Shown: piece after piece, positions 31,901 to 40,555 of the stretch
Layout of the letters: each line of letters starts with the position of its first letter
Numbering within the stretch: the first letter of the stretch is position 1
NCBI GenBank assembly: GCA_019359015.1
Contig: JAHHID010000062.1
Location: 1 to 47,696 of the forward strand
Source of the DNA: Spirirestis rafaelensis WJT71-NPBG6
GTDB taxonomy: Bacteria > Cyanobacteriota > Cyanobacteriia > Cyanobacteriales > Nostocaceae
Length of the DNA: 47,696 bases
Reading direction: 5' to 3'
Made by a program: the position numbers and the translations under genes
The notes under the pieces: model-generated
The model's database searches: none
Told to the model about the DNA's origin: nothing
The model's input: only the letters and a program-made list of their open reading frames with translations

Positions 31901-33232
31901 TTAACTATAGTCTTGGCTTTGGGAGTTTGCCACTACATCTGGAAATACAATTTGCAGCCATGCACCTTTTGTTTCGGGATGATTCATGGCTTTGATGGAA
32001 CCACCGTGTGCCTGGATAATTTGCTTAACGATCGCCAAACCTAAACCAGTACCACCAATTACCGTTTTTGAGTTTCCCTCTGGCTGTGACTCACGACTTC
32101 GGGCTGTATCTCCCCGGTAAAATCGCTCAAAAACATGAGGCAAATCGCTCTTGGAAAAACCAAATCCGGAATCTATTATATTGATTTCCACAGACTGGGG
32201 AGGAGAATTCTCGCCATAGTTATTGTTTTTGGGGATGATTTTCGCGTCTACGTAAATTTTTGTACCTGGGGGGCTGTATTTGATGCTGTTATCAAGCAAA
32301 TTGAGAAATACTTGGTAAATCCGTGATTTATCAGCTTTAATCCAGAGCTTTTCGCTTAATGAAGAGTCAAGAGTTAGTTGCTGCTGTTGTGCTATTGGTT
32401 CTAGTGTTGCCCAGACAGAGGCAATTACCGATCGCACTTCCACAACTTCTGGATGTAGTTCAATTGCTGGATTTGTTTCGATTTGGGTAAGTTCTAACCA
32501 GGTATGCACTAAGTTAATTAATCGGTCAACTTCTTGCATTAAGAGCTTAACCCAACGGTTTAAAGGTGATTCTAAGCGGTTTTGTAAAGTTTCTACAACC
32601 AGACGAATTGAAGTCAGGGGAGTTTTCAGTTCGTGTGCCAGATCGGAAAAAGCGCGATCGCGTGCAGCGTTCATATCTAGCAGTGGTTGGCGATTTTCGA
32701 GAAATACCCCTACTTGTCCATTAGGTAAGGGCAAGCTATATGCACGCAAAGCTAAAGAGTTTAGTTCTAACATGGCTGCGGCATTATCACGAGAAGGGTG
32801 AAACACCCACTCTTTGATTTGGCGAGAAGAGCGATCGCGAGTTTGCTCAATTAAGTGGTCAAGTTCATAGGATCTTACCAGTTCAAGCAACAAGCGCACC
32901 TGTCCTGGTTGCCACCTTTGTAAATACAATATCTCTCTTGCCTGCTGATTGCACCAGAGCAGTTGATTTTCTTCATCAACTTGCAAATATCCCATCGGTG
33001 CGAAATCCAGCAGTTTTTCATAAGTTTGCAGCGACTGCTGTAAATCTTGCTGATGCCGCTCAACTAAGGCAATTTGATGCCGCAAACCAGGTATCAGCGG
33101 TAGCATTACCTTAGAAGAGTGGGGGGTAAAAGGTTGCAGAAGTTGCCGCAAGTAGCGATTTAGTTGAATTTGTTGCCAAATCCAAAACCCAATGCCTATG
33201 GCTAAACCCAGAAAAAAAACCAATACCAGCAT
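31901..33232 (-). CDS. sphS: Phosphate sensor histidine kinase SphS (PhoR-like)
   Basis: 443 residues. The N-terminal hydrophobic helix (about 1-20) anchors it in the membrane. A PAS domain (about 65-165) is followed by the phosphoacceptor FSDLAHELKTPLTSIRL (H at about 201) and an HATPase_c domain with NSIKYSP, DSGFGF and GGTGLGLAIV. It autophosphorylates and passes phosphate to the regulator upstream in the operon. The N-terminal helix plus PAS arrangement is that of cyanobacterial SphS. Confidence 0.93.
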   Translation of the reverse strand: MLVLVFFLGLAIGIGFWIWQQIQLNRYLRQLLQPFTPHSSKVMLPLIPGLRHQIALVERHQQDLQQSLQTYEKLLDFAPMGYLQVDEENQLLWCNQQAREILYLQRWQPGQVRLLLELVRSYELDHLIEQTRDRSSRQIKEWVFHPSRDNAAAMLELNSLALRAYSLPLPNGQVGVFLENRQPLLDMNAARDRAFSDLAHELKTPLTSIRLVVETLQNRLESPLNRWVKLLMQEVDRLINLVHTWLELTQIETNPAIELHPEVVEVRSVIASVWATLEPIAQQQQLTLDSSLSEKLWIKADKSRIYQVFLNLLDNSIKYSPPGTKIYVDAKIIPKNNNYGENSPPQSVEINIIDSGFGFSKSDLPHVFERFYRGDTARSRESQPEGNSKTVIGGTGLGLAIVKQIIQAHGGSIKAMNHPETKGAWLQIVFPDVVANSQSQDYS

Positions 33233-33286
33233 CGCGAGTTTTTAGTTACTTTATGACAACTAAAAACTAACAACTATCCGAATGAA

Positions 33287-34048
33287 TTATCCAAATCGAT
33301 AACCAAAACCTCTCACAGTGACGATATATTCTGGACGACTAGGATCTTGCTCTAATTTTTCGCGTAACCAGCGGATGTGAACGTCTACAGTTTTACTATC
33401 ACCGACAAAATCTGGTCCCCAAACTTGATCTAGCAATTGTTCTCGCGACCATACCCGACGAGCATAACTCATGAACAATTCTAAAAGGCGGAACTCCTTT
33501 GGCGATAGGTTCACTTCTTGACCGCGAACTATCACCCGACACTCTTGGGGATTTAAAGTAACTTCTTTATAATGTAAAACTGGTACTATTGGCAAAGTGC
33601 TTAAGCGTTGGCGGCGAAGTAAAGCTCGACAACGAGCGACTAACTCCCGCATACTAAAAGGTTTAGTCAGATAATCATCTGCGCCCACTTCTAAACCCAA
33701 AACCCGGTCAGTTTCACTACCTTTGGCACTCAGCATCAAAATTGGCACTGGATTTCCTTGATGACGCAGCAAGCGGCAAATATCAAGTCCATTGATTTGA
33801 GGCAGCATCAAATCAAGGACAACCAAGTCAAAAACAACCTCTCCAGAGTTGGGTTCAAAATTTTTGAGATATTCTACCGCTGTTCGTCCATCTGAGGCAG
33901 TTACTACCCCGTAACCCTCCTCCTCCAAAGCGACAACCAACATTTCCCGAATTAATTCTTCATCTTCTACCACGAGAATGCGGCTTGTGTTTGCAATCTC
34001 TGTTCTGGGAGGATACTTAGTCAACTCACTTGTATACATCGGGATCAC
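33287..34048 (-). CDS. sphR: Phosphate response regulator SphR (PhoB-like)
   Basis: 253 residues (about 250 from the ATG at 34039; a GTG three codons upstream is the other start). The receiver domain has the acidic pair EDEE, the phosphorylated Asp in LVVLDLMLP and the Lys in DYLTKPF. The C-terminal OmpR-type winged helix has LSPKEFRLLELF and VDVHIRWLREKLEQDP...VRGFGYRFG. It is the first gene of the minus-strand operon sphR-sphS-phoU, with a 54-base gap to sphS. Confidence 0.95.
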   Translation of the reverse strand: MIPMYTSELTKYPPRTEIANTSRILVVEDEELIREMLVVALEEEGYGVVTASDGRTAVEYLKNFEPNSGEVVFDLVVLDLMLPQINGLDICRLLRHQGNPVPILMLSAKGSETDRVLGLEVGADDYLTKPFSMRELVARCRALLRRQRLSTLPIVPVLHYKEVTLNPQECRVIVRGQEVNLSPKEFRLLELFMSYARRVWSREQLLDQVWGPDFVGDSKTVDVHIRWLREKLEQDPSRPEYIVTVRGFGYRFG

Positions 34049-34195
34049 AAAGTTTGGGCTTGTGCTTGTATCAATATAATTATCTTATATCGGTGCAAGC
34101 ACTATATTTAAATAAAATTCTGGAAATTTTGTAACTCAAATCACATAATAATTTTACATTTTAAACCATTCTGAGTGCAAGCTGTCACTAAAAAA

Positions 34196-34290
34196 GGGGC
34201 ATTGGGCATGGAAAGAATTCTATTTATTATTCGCGCATTACTGACAGCCGCTTCTTTTAATTTTCAATGCGAGCGTGCCCAATTTCCATT
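34196..34290. repeat. GGGCATTGGGCATGG repeat, copy 1
   Basis: It starts GGCATTGGGCATGGA and ends CGAGCGTGCCCAATTTCC, with an AT-rich middle. A second copy of the same design lies at 36477-36575. The ends are partly complementary, which gives a large hairpin. Confidence 0.6.
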
Positions 34291-34906
34291 AAGCCATGAG
34301 AATGGTAAGATTTTCTTCTTGCATCAAAATTTGTAATAAAGCAGCGGCACCGATTTGCTCAGAAACTGCATTCGCATTCCATTTACCATCAGAGGTGTAC
34401 TTACCTTTGGTATAGTGGTTGGTGCCCGACCAGAGATAAGGGGTGAGAACATCTGGATAGTTTTGTCTATAACCAAAACCGTTGTATTGCTCAATTTGCC
34501 AAAGTTGTGCTGCTAGGCTCCAATCTTTTACTTTGTCTAAATCTTTCCCTCCTTTTGTCAAAGCATCAATAGCGCTTTCTTGCCATGTGTAGCCAACCTC
34601 CCAGCCATTAATGGGTTCGGGGACTGGTCTACCTGCTGGGACATTTACGGTACGTTTTTTTAGGGAATCCCCGTTATGTAGATGTTTGCTGAAGCTAAGG
34701 GAGGATTCCATATTGTGGATGACCGCAATAAAGTACCAAGGTACATTAATTTTTTGTTGTACAGCGAGGTAGCGATCGCGATTGAGAGTGATTTTCGCAA
34801 CTATCTGCTTGGTGGTATCTAATTGGTCAGGTTTGATTTGACAGGTTTGCCAAAGCTTCTGATATTCCGGTTTGAGATCGCGAAGACGAACTGATACTTC
34901 TGTCAT
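34289..34906 (-). CDS. Lysozyme-like cell-wall hydrolase (putative)
   Basis: About 205 residues from the ATG at 34906, which follows GAGGG at good spacing; a longer frame goes back to 34990. The block PWYFIAVIHNMESSLSFSKH, then LHNGDSLKKRTVNVPAGRP and WQESAIDAL, LAAQLWQIEQYNGFGY, matches a lysozyme-like family in phages and bacteria (known to me as uncharacterised lytic proteins). The Glu in HNMESS is the probable general acid. No signal peptide is visible. A peptidoglycan-binding protein lies on the opposite strand next door. Confidence 0.7.
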   Translation of the reverse strand: MTEVSVRLRDLKPEYQKLWQTCQIKPDQLDTTKQIVAKITLNRDRYLAVQQKINVPWYFIAVIHNMESSLSFSKHLHNGDSLKKRTVNVPAGRPVPEPINGWEVGYTWQESAIDALTKGGKDLDKVKDWSLAAQLWQIEQYNGFGYRQNYPDVLTPYLWSGTNHYTKGKYTSDGKWNANAVSEQIGAAALLQILMQEENLTILMA

Positions 34907-34990
34907 TTTTCTTCCCTCAAATGAGAACACAGACTTTCCTCCATGTTCTGAAATTAGCTCATTTAGGGAAAATTTGATTTTTTTATACAA

Positions 34991-35561
34991 AAATTAACCT
35001 TTTATTACTTTTAGGCTGGTTGCATAGAAATTAGGTATTTTTCAGCAAAGATTGCTTCTAACATGAAAAAAGATGGGCTATTAAGTTGCTCTGGTTAGAT
35101 CTTATTTATACAAAAAATTACTTTTTTTCAACACTATTTCTAAATCTACGAAGCTCTAATTGTTGCTAATACTGCCTCTATCAAACAGCAGTTTGAGTTG
35201 CAATTTATTTATCATTTTGTCGATTTTATAAATAATATTGCCTAATTTTTGAGTTTTTTTTTAATCAGTACCAGCTTTTTATTTAAATGTTTTTACTAAG
35301 TAAGGGTATGATTTTACACTAAATATTCAATTTTATTAAAAGTAATATTTTTGACTAAATTATAGGGTATATTTTCAGATGCAAACCTTGTTAAATAGCT
35401 TCTAAAACTCACGCACAAACAAGAAAAAACTGGGTTTTTGGATAAAAACCAATGATCCGAATAAAAGAATTTTCGCTTATCAAGCTGAGTGGTTGCATAA
35501 CTTCTTGAGTTTTGCACCTATTATTCAGCAGATGTGATAAGTAAGAGTTGAAGGGCGCAAT
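34991..35561. other. AT-rich intergenic region between the two wall-protein genes
   Basis: 571 bases including the 5' regions of two divergent genes. Very AT-rich with T and A runs. No gene, RNA or repeat is recognised. Confidence 0.5.
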
Positions 35562-36470
35562 ATGAAACTACAAGACTTTTTGGCAACAGATGATAAGTAT
35601 GGCTTTGAGGCGATCGCTGAAGATCCAGACTTGGCTCGTCAAGTTCAGATACAATTAATTGGCTTGGGTCTGTTGGAACCTCCTGCTGATGGCAAGTTTG
35701 GACCACTTTCAGCAGCAGCACTGAAAAAATTTCAAGATTTAATCAAGATAGGAGAAACTGAATTTTTAGGAAAAGTCACAGCTAAAGAACTGATTGAAAC
35801 TAAACGAGACGAACTTCCTAAACCCCCCTTAAAACTAGGTAATGACCTTGCAAGCCGAATTCTCAAATACATGCAATCCAAAAATTATGTAGTATTCACC
35901 GAACCCAAAGAATATAACATTGTTTACGTTGAGGGCATGAATGAAGACGGCAGCCTCAATAATGATGCACCCAATGAATTTAATGATCGACGGATAGTCA
36001 TTGAAGTCGTGGATGGTATTCCTAAAATCGTCAATCACTGGCAAGCTACTACCGAACCAGGTAGTCATTATACCTTCAAGCCGATGAATTCTCAAGGAGC
36101 TGCGAGAATTCAATTTGGGCAATATAAAGCTTGGCGTGTTGGAACCCACGGCAAGGCAGAGCCTCACGAAGCATTAGTTCAGGTTGATGATATCACTGTC
36201 TGCCGAGATTTTAACCAAGATTTTAAACGAACTGGCGACAAACTTGACACAGGTGATAACTTTGGGGTTAATCAACACTATGGTTTTGATTTTCCCCAAA
36301 ATAATATTCGCGTTGCCAGTGCAGGTTGTTTAGTGGGACGCAGACGTGAGGGACATCGCGAGTTCATGGCGATAATAAAAAGCGATCGTCGTTATCTAGC
36401 TAATCGCAACTATGTATTCTATAGTACAGTTATTCCTGGGGATGAATTCGTAAAGGCATTCCCAGCATAA
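35562..36470 (+). CDS. Peptidoglycan-binding protein with an L,D-transpeptidase-like C-terminus
   Basis: 302 residues. Residues about 25-75 form a PG_binding_1 three-helix domain (QIQLIGLGLLEPPADGKFGP, SAAALKKFQ). The C-terminal half has HYGFDFPQNNIRVASAGCLVGR, where H and the Cys of SAGC could be the His-Cys pair of a YkuD-type fold, but the spacing and the Arg after it are not canonical. There is no export signal. It might remodel the wall or be a phage-derived lysin. It diverges from the lysozyme-like gene. Confidence 0.65.
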   Translation: MKLQDFLATDDKYGFEAIAEDPDLARQVQIQLIGLGLLEPPADGKFGPLSAAALKKFQDLIKIGETEFLGKVTAKELIETKRDELPKPPLKLGNDLASRILKYMQSKNYVVFTEPKEYNIVYVEGMNEDGSLNNDAPNEFNDRRIVIEVVDGIPKIVNHWQATTEPGSHYTFKPMNSQGAARIQFGQYKAWRVGTHGKAEPHEALVQVDDITVCRDFNQDFKRTGDKLDTGDNFGVNQHYGFDFPQNNIRVASAGCLVGRRREGHREFMAIIKSDRRYLANRNYVFYSTVIPGDEFVKAFPA

Positions 36471-36476
36471 GGATTT

Positions 36477-36575
36477 GGGCATTGGGCATGGAGTATAAAA
36501 AAAATCTTTCCTTTCTAATTTTCAATTACTAATTACCAATTCGAGCGTGCCCATTGCCCAATTTCCGCTTTCATC
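36477..36575. repeat. GGGCATTGGGCATGG repeat, copy 2
   Basis: TTGGGCATTGGGCA near the left end and TGCCCATTGCCCAA near the right are inverted and enclose an AT-rich centre with ATTTTCAATTACTAATTACCA. Same type as 34196-34290. Confidence 0.65.
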
Positions 36576-36657
36576 GCTAATAATTCTACTTTTGAAGTAA
36601 GTGTCCTGGTCGCAGGAATGCTAGTTTAAGGATGAATTCAAAGAATGCAAAGTATCC

Positions 36658-37533
36658 ATGACCGCTGCTGTTTACCTAGAAAACGTCTACAAGCTCTACA
36701 ACAATGTGCCTGTGGTGAATGATCTTTCATTCACAATTGAAGCAGGTGAGATATTTGGTCTACTCGGTCCCAATGGTGCTGGTAAATCTACCACGATTCG
36801 GATGCTAACTACCCTAACAAAACCATCCCAAGGGGGGATTGAAGTATCTGGGTATGACGTGGTAAGGCAACCGATATTGGCAAAGCAAAGCATTGGTGTA
36901 GTTTTGCAACAAATTAGTGTAGATGCAGATTTAACAGTATGGGAAAATATGGAGTTGCACGGAAGGCTACATCACATTGCCAATCCACAGCGACAGCGAG
37001 TAATTAATCAATGGCTAGATTATGTAGAGCTAGCAGACAGACGCGATAGTTTAGTAAAAACTTTGTCTGGGGGGATGAAGCGACGGTTACAGATAGCAAG
37101 AGCTTTGTTGCATCAACCGCAAATTCTGTTTTTAGATGAACCGACGGTAGGACTAGACCCGCAAACAAGACGACGCCTTTGGGAAATTATTCGAGATTTG
37201 AATAAGCAAGGGATGACGATGTTACTAACGACTCATTATATGGATGAGGTCGAGTATTTGTGCAATGCTTTTGGCGCTGACAAGGCAGGACGCATTGGTA
37301 TTATGGATGGGGGAAAGCTGATTTCTTTGGGAACTCTACAAGAGTTGCGCTCCGCTCATGGTCAAGGTTTGGTGATGAAGCAAGTTGCAGACCGTTGGCA
37401 ATATCTGTTTTTTCCGACTGTGCAAGAAGCCAATATTTACCTGGATCAACAACAAGATAAAACCGGGATGATGGTGCGTGCTTCTAATTTAGAAGATATT
37501 TTTGTGGAACTCACAGGACGTCAGTTAGATTGA
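36658..37533 (+). CDS. ABC transporter ATP-binding protein, ABC-2/DrrA type
   Basis: 291 residues. Walker A GPNGAGKST (about 38-46), the Q-loop region VVLQQI, signature LSGGMKRR (about 135-142), Walker B ILFLDEPTVGLDP and the H-loop TTHYMDE are all present. The C-terminal extension with an EDIFVELTGR ending is usual in DrrA/CcmA-type exporters. The matching membrane subunit is not in the neighbourhood; the next gene is a folate enzyme. Substrate unknown. Confidence 0.88.
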   Translation: MTAAVYLENVYKLYNNVPVVNDLSFTIEAGEIFGLLGPNGAGKSTTIRMLTTLTKPSQGGIEVSGYDVVRQPILAKQSIGVVLQQISVDADLTVWENMELHGRLHHIANPQRQRVINQWLDYVELADRRDSLVKTLSGGMKRRLQIARALLHQPQILFLDEPTVGLDPQTRRRLWEIIRDLNKQGMTMLLTTHYMDEVEYLCNAFGADKAGRIGIMDGGKLISLGTLQELRSAHGQGLVMKQVADRWQYLFFPTVQEANIYLDQQQDKTGMMVRASNLEDIFVELTGRQLD

Positions 37534-37577
37534 TTTAACACTCATTTGTGGTTTAGTTACAAAGAAAATTTCTCTAA

Positions 37578-38165
37578 ATGGAAAAAGCAGAGTTACGCCG
37601 ATCGCTTCTGAAAAGACGTCAATCAATGTCGCTGGCAGAATGGAAACTTCATAGCGATCGCATCTGCACTTACATAACCACTTCACCGCTGTTTACCCAA
37701 GCAAAAACAATCCTGGCTTATTTCAGTTTCAAGAAAGAACCTGACCTCAGTCCACTGTTTGCAGATATTTATTTGGAAGGAGAGAAAAATACCCAGATTA
37801 AAAAAAGATGGGGATTTCCGCGCTGTGTCGGTGACTCGCTTTGCTGGCATCTCTACACAAGCGAAGATGCCCTACAAAAAAGCGCTTATGGTATCATCGA
37901 ACCTCATGCCGACGCAGCAACAATAAATGCTGCGGAAGTAGATTTGATTATTATTCCTTGTGTAGCTTGCGATCATCAAGGATATCGCTTGGGTTATGGG
38001 GGTGGATATTACGATCGCCTGCTGAGTTCTCCTGATTGGGCAACAAAGCCAACTATCGGAATTGTATTTGATTTTGCCTATCTACCCCAGCTACCTATTG
38101 AACCTTGGGATCAGCCGTTAAAAAATGTTTGTACCCAAATGGGGTTGACTGCTTGTGGAAGTTAG
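37578..38165 (+). CDS. 5-formyltetrahydrofolate cyclo-ligase
   Basis: 195 residues. Converts 5-formyl-THF to methenyl-THF using ATP. KAELRRSLLKRRQSMS at the N-terminus gives the basic ATP-site helix, and LIIIPCVACDHQGYRLGYGG followed by GYYDRLL is the folate/ATP signature at the C-terminal half. The length fits. It starts 44 bases after the ABC ATPase gene, so co-transcription is possible. Confidence 0.93.
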   Translation: MEKAELRRSLLKRRQSMSLAEWKLHSDRICTYITTSPLFTQAKTILAYFSFKKEPDLSPLFADIYLEGEKNTQIKKRWGFPRCVGDSLCWHLYTSEDALQKSAYGIIEPHADAATINAAEVDLIIIPCVACDHQGYRLGYGGGYYDRLLSSPDWATKPTIGIVFDFAYLPQLPIEPWDQPLKNVCTQMGLTACGS

Positions 38166-38472
38166 TTGTTAGGAGTTTTAATTAATTTGAAAAAATAAAT
38201 ATAGTTATGGTATTTGTTAATTCAATTAAGGTATAAATAAATTCTCTTTTTTCAAATTTATTAATTCCGCGCCGAGGACTATTGTCCTCGACGCACCAAC
38301 AACAACGCTATGTAGTTAGTAAAATACACTTACTATATTACTATGCTCGTTTGACAAACACAAGCAATTATAAATATTTATTGATAGATATTTGCCGGAT
38401 AAAGCGTTAAAAACTCAGCAAATAAATTATGGTAATTAATAAATAGTTCTAATTAAGAGTGAATAGAGAGAA
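38166..38472. other. Intergenic region before the sugar permease gene
   Basis: 307 bases, AT-rich, containing the short hairpin CGAGGAC-TATT-GTCCTCG at 38273-38290, which could end the cyclo-ligase transcript although no T-run follows. No gene is recognised. Confidence 0.5.
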
Positions 38473-39303
38473 ATGACAAAAATTAAAAGCAAAAATTGGT
38501 TATGGATGTATGCGTTATTAGGAGCGATCGCCTTAATAACGCTGTTTCCTTTGCTGTGGCTTTTGAGTACCGCGTTAAAATCGCCAACAGAAAATATTTT
38601 TGCTACACCGCTACAATTATTGCCTAACCAACCTACTTTTAATAACTTTGTTTCTGTTTGGCAGTCTTTACCTTTTGGGCAGTACTTATTCAACAGTACC
38701 TTAGTAGCGGTGCTGACCGTGGGTTTAAATCTACTGTTTTGTGCTTTAGCAGCTTACCCGATAGCTCGACTGTCGTTTCCAGGACGAGACTGGATTTTTG
38801 TGGCGATCGTCTCGACGATTATGATTCCCTTCCAAATCGTGATGATTCCCCTGTACATTTTGACAGTGCAGATGGGTTTAAGAAACACTTATTTGGGAAT
38901 GATTTTTCCTAGCTTGGCTTCTGCATTTGGGATTTTTTTGTTGCGGCAAGCTTTTATTAGTGTTCCTAAAGAAATGGAAGAAGCTGCTAGGATGGATGGC
39001 TGCTCAGAGTTAGGCTTGTGGTGGCATGTTATGTTGCCAGCGATTCGCCCAGCACTGGTAACTTTGGCTATTTTCGTATTTATTGGTTCTTGGAGTGACT
39101 TTATTTGGCCCTTAATTGTTATCCAAGACGAACAGTTATACACCCTACCTTTGGGAGTCGCGAAACTAGCGGGTACATTTTCTCTAGACTGGCGATTGGT
39201 AGCTGCTGGTTCGGTAATTTCGATTGCGCCGGTGCTGATATTATTTTTGTTTTTACAACGCTATATTGTACCGACGGAAACTGATGCGGGTGTGAAGGGT
39301 TAA
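38473..39303 (+). CDS. Sugar ABC transporter permease, MalG/UgpE type
   Basis: 276 residues with six predicted membrane helices. The EAA loop is EMEEAARMDGCSELGLWWHV, followed by MLPAIRPAL, which contacts the ATPase. The C-terminus ends in LQRYIVPTETDAGVKG, with the QRYIV motif usual in this family. The gene stands alone, with no partner permease, binding protein or ATPase adjacent, as often happens in cyanobacteria, where these parts are scattered. The sugar is unknown. AGAGAG precedes the ATG. Confidence 0.9.
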   Translation: MTKIKSKNWLWMYALLGAIALITLFPLLWLLSTALKSPTENIFATPLQLLPNQPTFNNFVSVWQSLPFGQYLFNSTLVAVLTVGLNLLFCALAAYPIARLSFPGRDWIFVAIVSTIMIPFQIVMIPLYILTVQMGLRNTYLGMIFPSLASAFGIFLLRQAFISVPKEMEEAARMDGCSELGLWWHVMLPAIRPALVTLAIFVFIGSWSDFIWPLIVIQDEQLYTLPLGVAKLAGTFSLDWRLVAAGSVISIAPVLILFLFLQRYIVPTETDAGVKG

Positions 39304-39460
39304 ATAATAGAAAATTATTTAATGAATGCATGAATTGGAAGATAGGAAGCATTTACGCTTTGTTAATGGAAAACGTAGACGCAACAAAGGTGCTTGCCGT
39401 AGGCTACCGCAGAGTACACATAGTTTAGGAGAGTTTGAGAGAGTTTTGGCGTAAGTCCTA

Positions 39461-40135
39461 TTAATAAGCACCGCTTTTTTTAAAGACTACGCGAATAGTT
39501 TTGGCTAGGAGACTTAAATCGTACATAACAGACCACTTCCGCTGATAGTCAATATCCATGCTGACGATAACTTCAAAGTCGTTAATAGAGGAACGACCAT
39601 TAGCTTGCCATTCGCCGGTAATGCCTGGTTTAACTCGCAATCTTTGCCAGTGATGTGGTTCGTATTGCATTACTTCGTCACGAGTAGGTGGACGAGTACC
39701 AACTAAACTCATGTCTCCTATTAAGACGTTCCAAAATTGAGGAAATTCGTCTAAACTGCTGCGCCGCAAAAATTTACCGACCCGAGTAATCCGAGGATCG
39801 TGAATAGATTTAAAAATATGACCTTTTGCCTCGTTTGTTACTAGATGCTTGAGTTTATCAGCACCAACGATCATTGAGCGAAATTTCCACATGCGGAAAG
39901 TTTTTCCGTTAAGACCACAGCGAATTTGAGAATAAAGTATCGGACCTGGGCTGTCAATCTTGTTGGCGATCGCCACCGGAATTGCGACTACTGCTGTAAT
40001 CATTAACCCGATGATCGCTCCAAAAATGTCAATTAATCGTTTTATAGTGCTTACTGTTGATGGATGTATAGAATGATTCAGCAGGCCCAAATCATCCACT
40101 GCAAAAGATTCTGTATCAGACGTACAGGTGGACAT
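39461..40135 (-). CDS. Undecaprenyl-phosphate sugar-phosphotransferase (WcaJ/HepC type)
   Basis: 224 residues. One N-terminal membrane helix (about 33-58) leads into a bacterial sugar transferase domain: KIDSPGPILYSQIRCGLNGKTF, MWKFRSM, PRITRVGKFLRRSSLDEFPQFWNVL, and SLVGTRPPTRDEV. These are the hallmarks of enzymes that load the first sugar phosphate on undecaprenyl phosphate for exopolysaccharide. In heterocystous strains such enzymes (for example HepC) help to build the envelope polysaccharide. Which polysaccharide is unclear, as no other glycan gene lies nearby. A solo TTGGCGTAAGTCC end abuts its stop codon. Confidence 0.9.
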   Translation of the reverse strand: MSTCTSDTESFAVDDLGLLNHSIHPSTVSTIKRLIDIFGAIIGLMITAVVAIPVAIANKIDSPGPILYSQIRCGLNGKTFRMWKFRSMIVGADKLKHLVTNEAKGHIFKSIHDPRITRVGKFLRRSSLDEFPQFWNVLIGDMSLVGTRPPTRDEVMQYEPHHWQRLRVKPGITGEWQANGRSSINDFEVIVSMDIDYQRKWSVMYDLSLLAKTIRVVFKKSGAY

Positions 40136-40555
40136 GGCTAAAATTCGGTTTTTACTGCTTTATATCTTGATAATTGCTAATATAAACAACCAATTTTTTT
40201 AAGTAAATGCCGAAACACGAAATTTTATCTAATCTTTCAATTAGGCAGGCTATTTTAAATTTTCAGTATTTTCTCGGTAGCATAAAGATAAAGAAACAAT
40301 AACGCGTAATTATCTAAATAGAAATACTTAGTTTACTTAGGTCACTTAGCAGTAAATAAATCTCCAGCCGTGTTTTGAATTTTTTCGCACGGCTTGTGCG
40401 GAAGGGTCGGTCTTCGGGCTGGAGATTTATTTTTACGGTTCTCCCTAGGATGACTGCGTATTGGGTAAAACTTTTAGGTAGTGAGCAAGAAAAACGCTTA
40501 ATTATAAGGGCTAGAGCCGCTTAATACAAACCATCAAAACTGACGACATCAAGCA
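40136..40555. other. Intergenic region with a branched hairpin
   Basis: 420 bases between two minus-strand genes. The structured element at 40356-40430 is the only feature I can identify; the rest is AT-rich. Confidence 0.5.
40356..40430 (+). ncRNA. Compact branched hairpin, possible structured RNA
   Basis: Perfect 14-base arms ATAAATCTCCAGCC (40356-40369) and GGCTGGAGATTTAT (40417-40430) enclose two further hairpins, CGCAC-GGCTT-GTGCG (40386-40400) and GAAG-N7-CTTC (40401-40415), making a three-way junction. On the plus strand TTTT follows directly. An alternative pairing CCGTG/CACGG also exists inside. No reading frame. It could be an ncRNA with its own terminator or a mobile-repeat hairpin; the strand is guessed from the T-run. 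Confidence 0.45.

Noticed and set aside
40356-40430. Group II intron domain V
   Set aside because: The hairpin CGCAC/GTGCG superficially recalls it, but the AGC triad and GAAA tetraloop are missing and no intron ORF is nearby.
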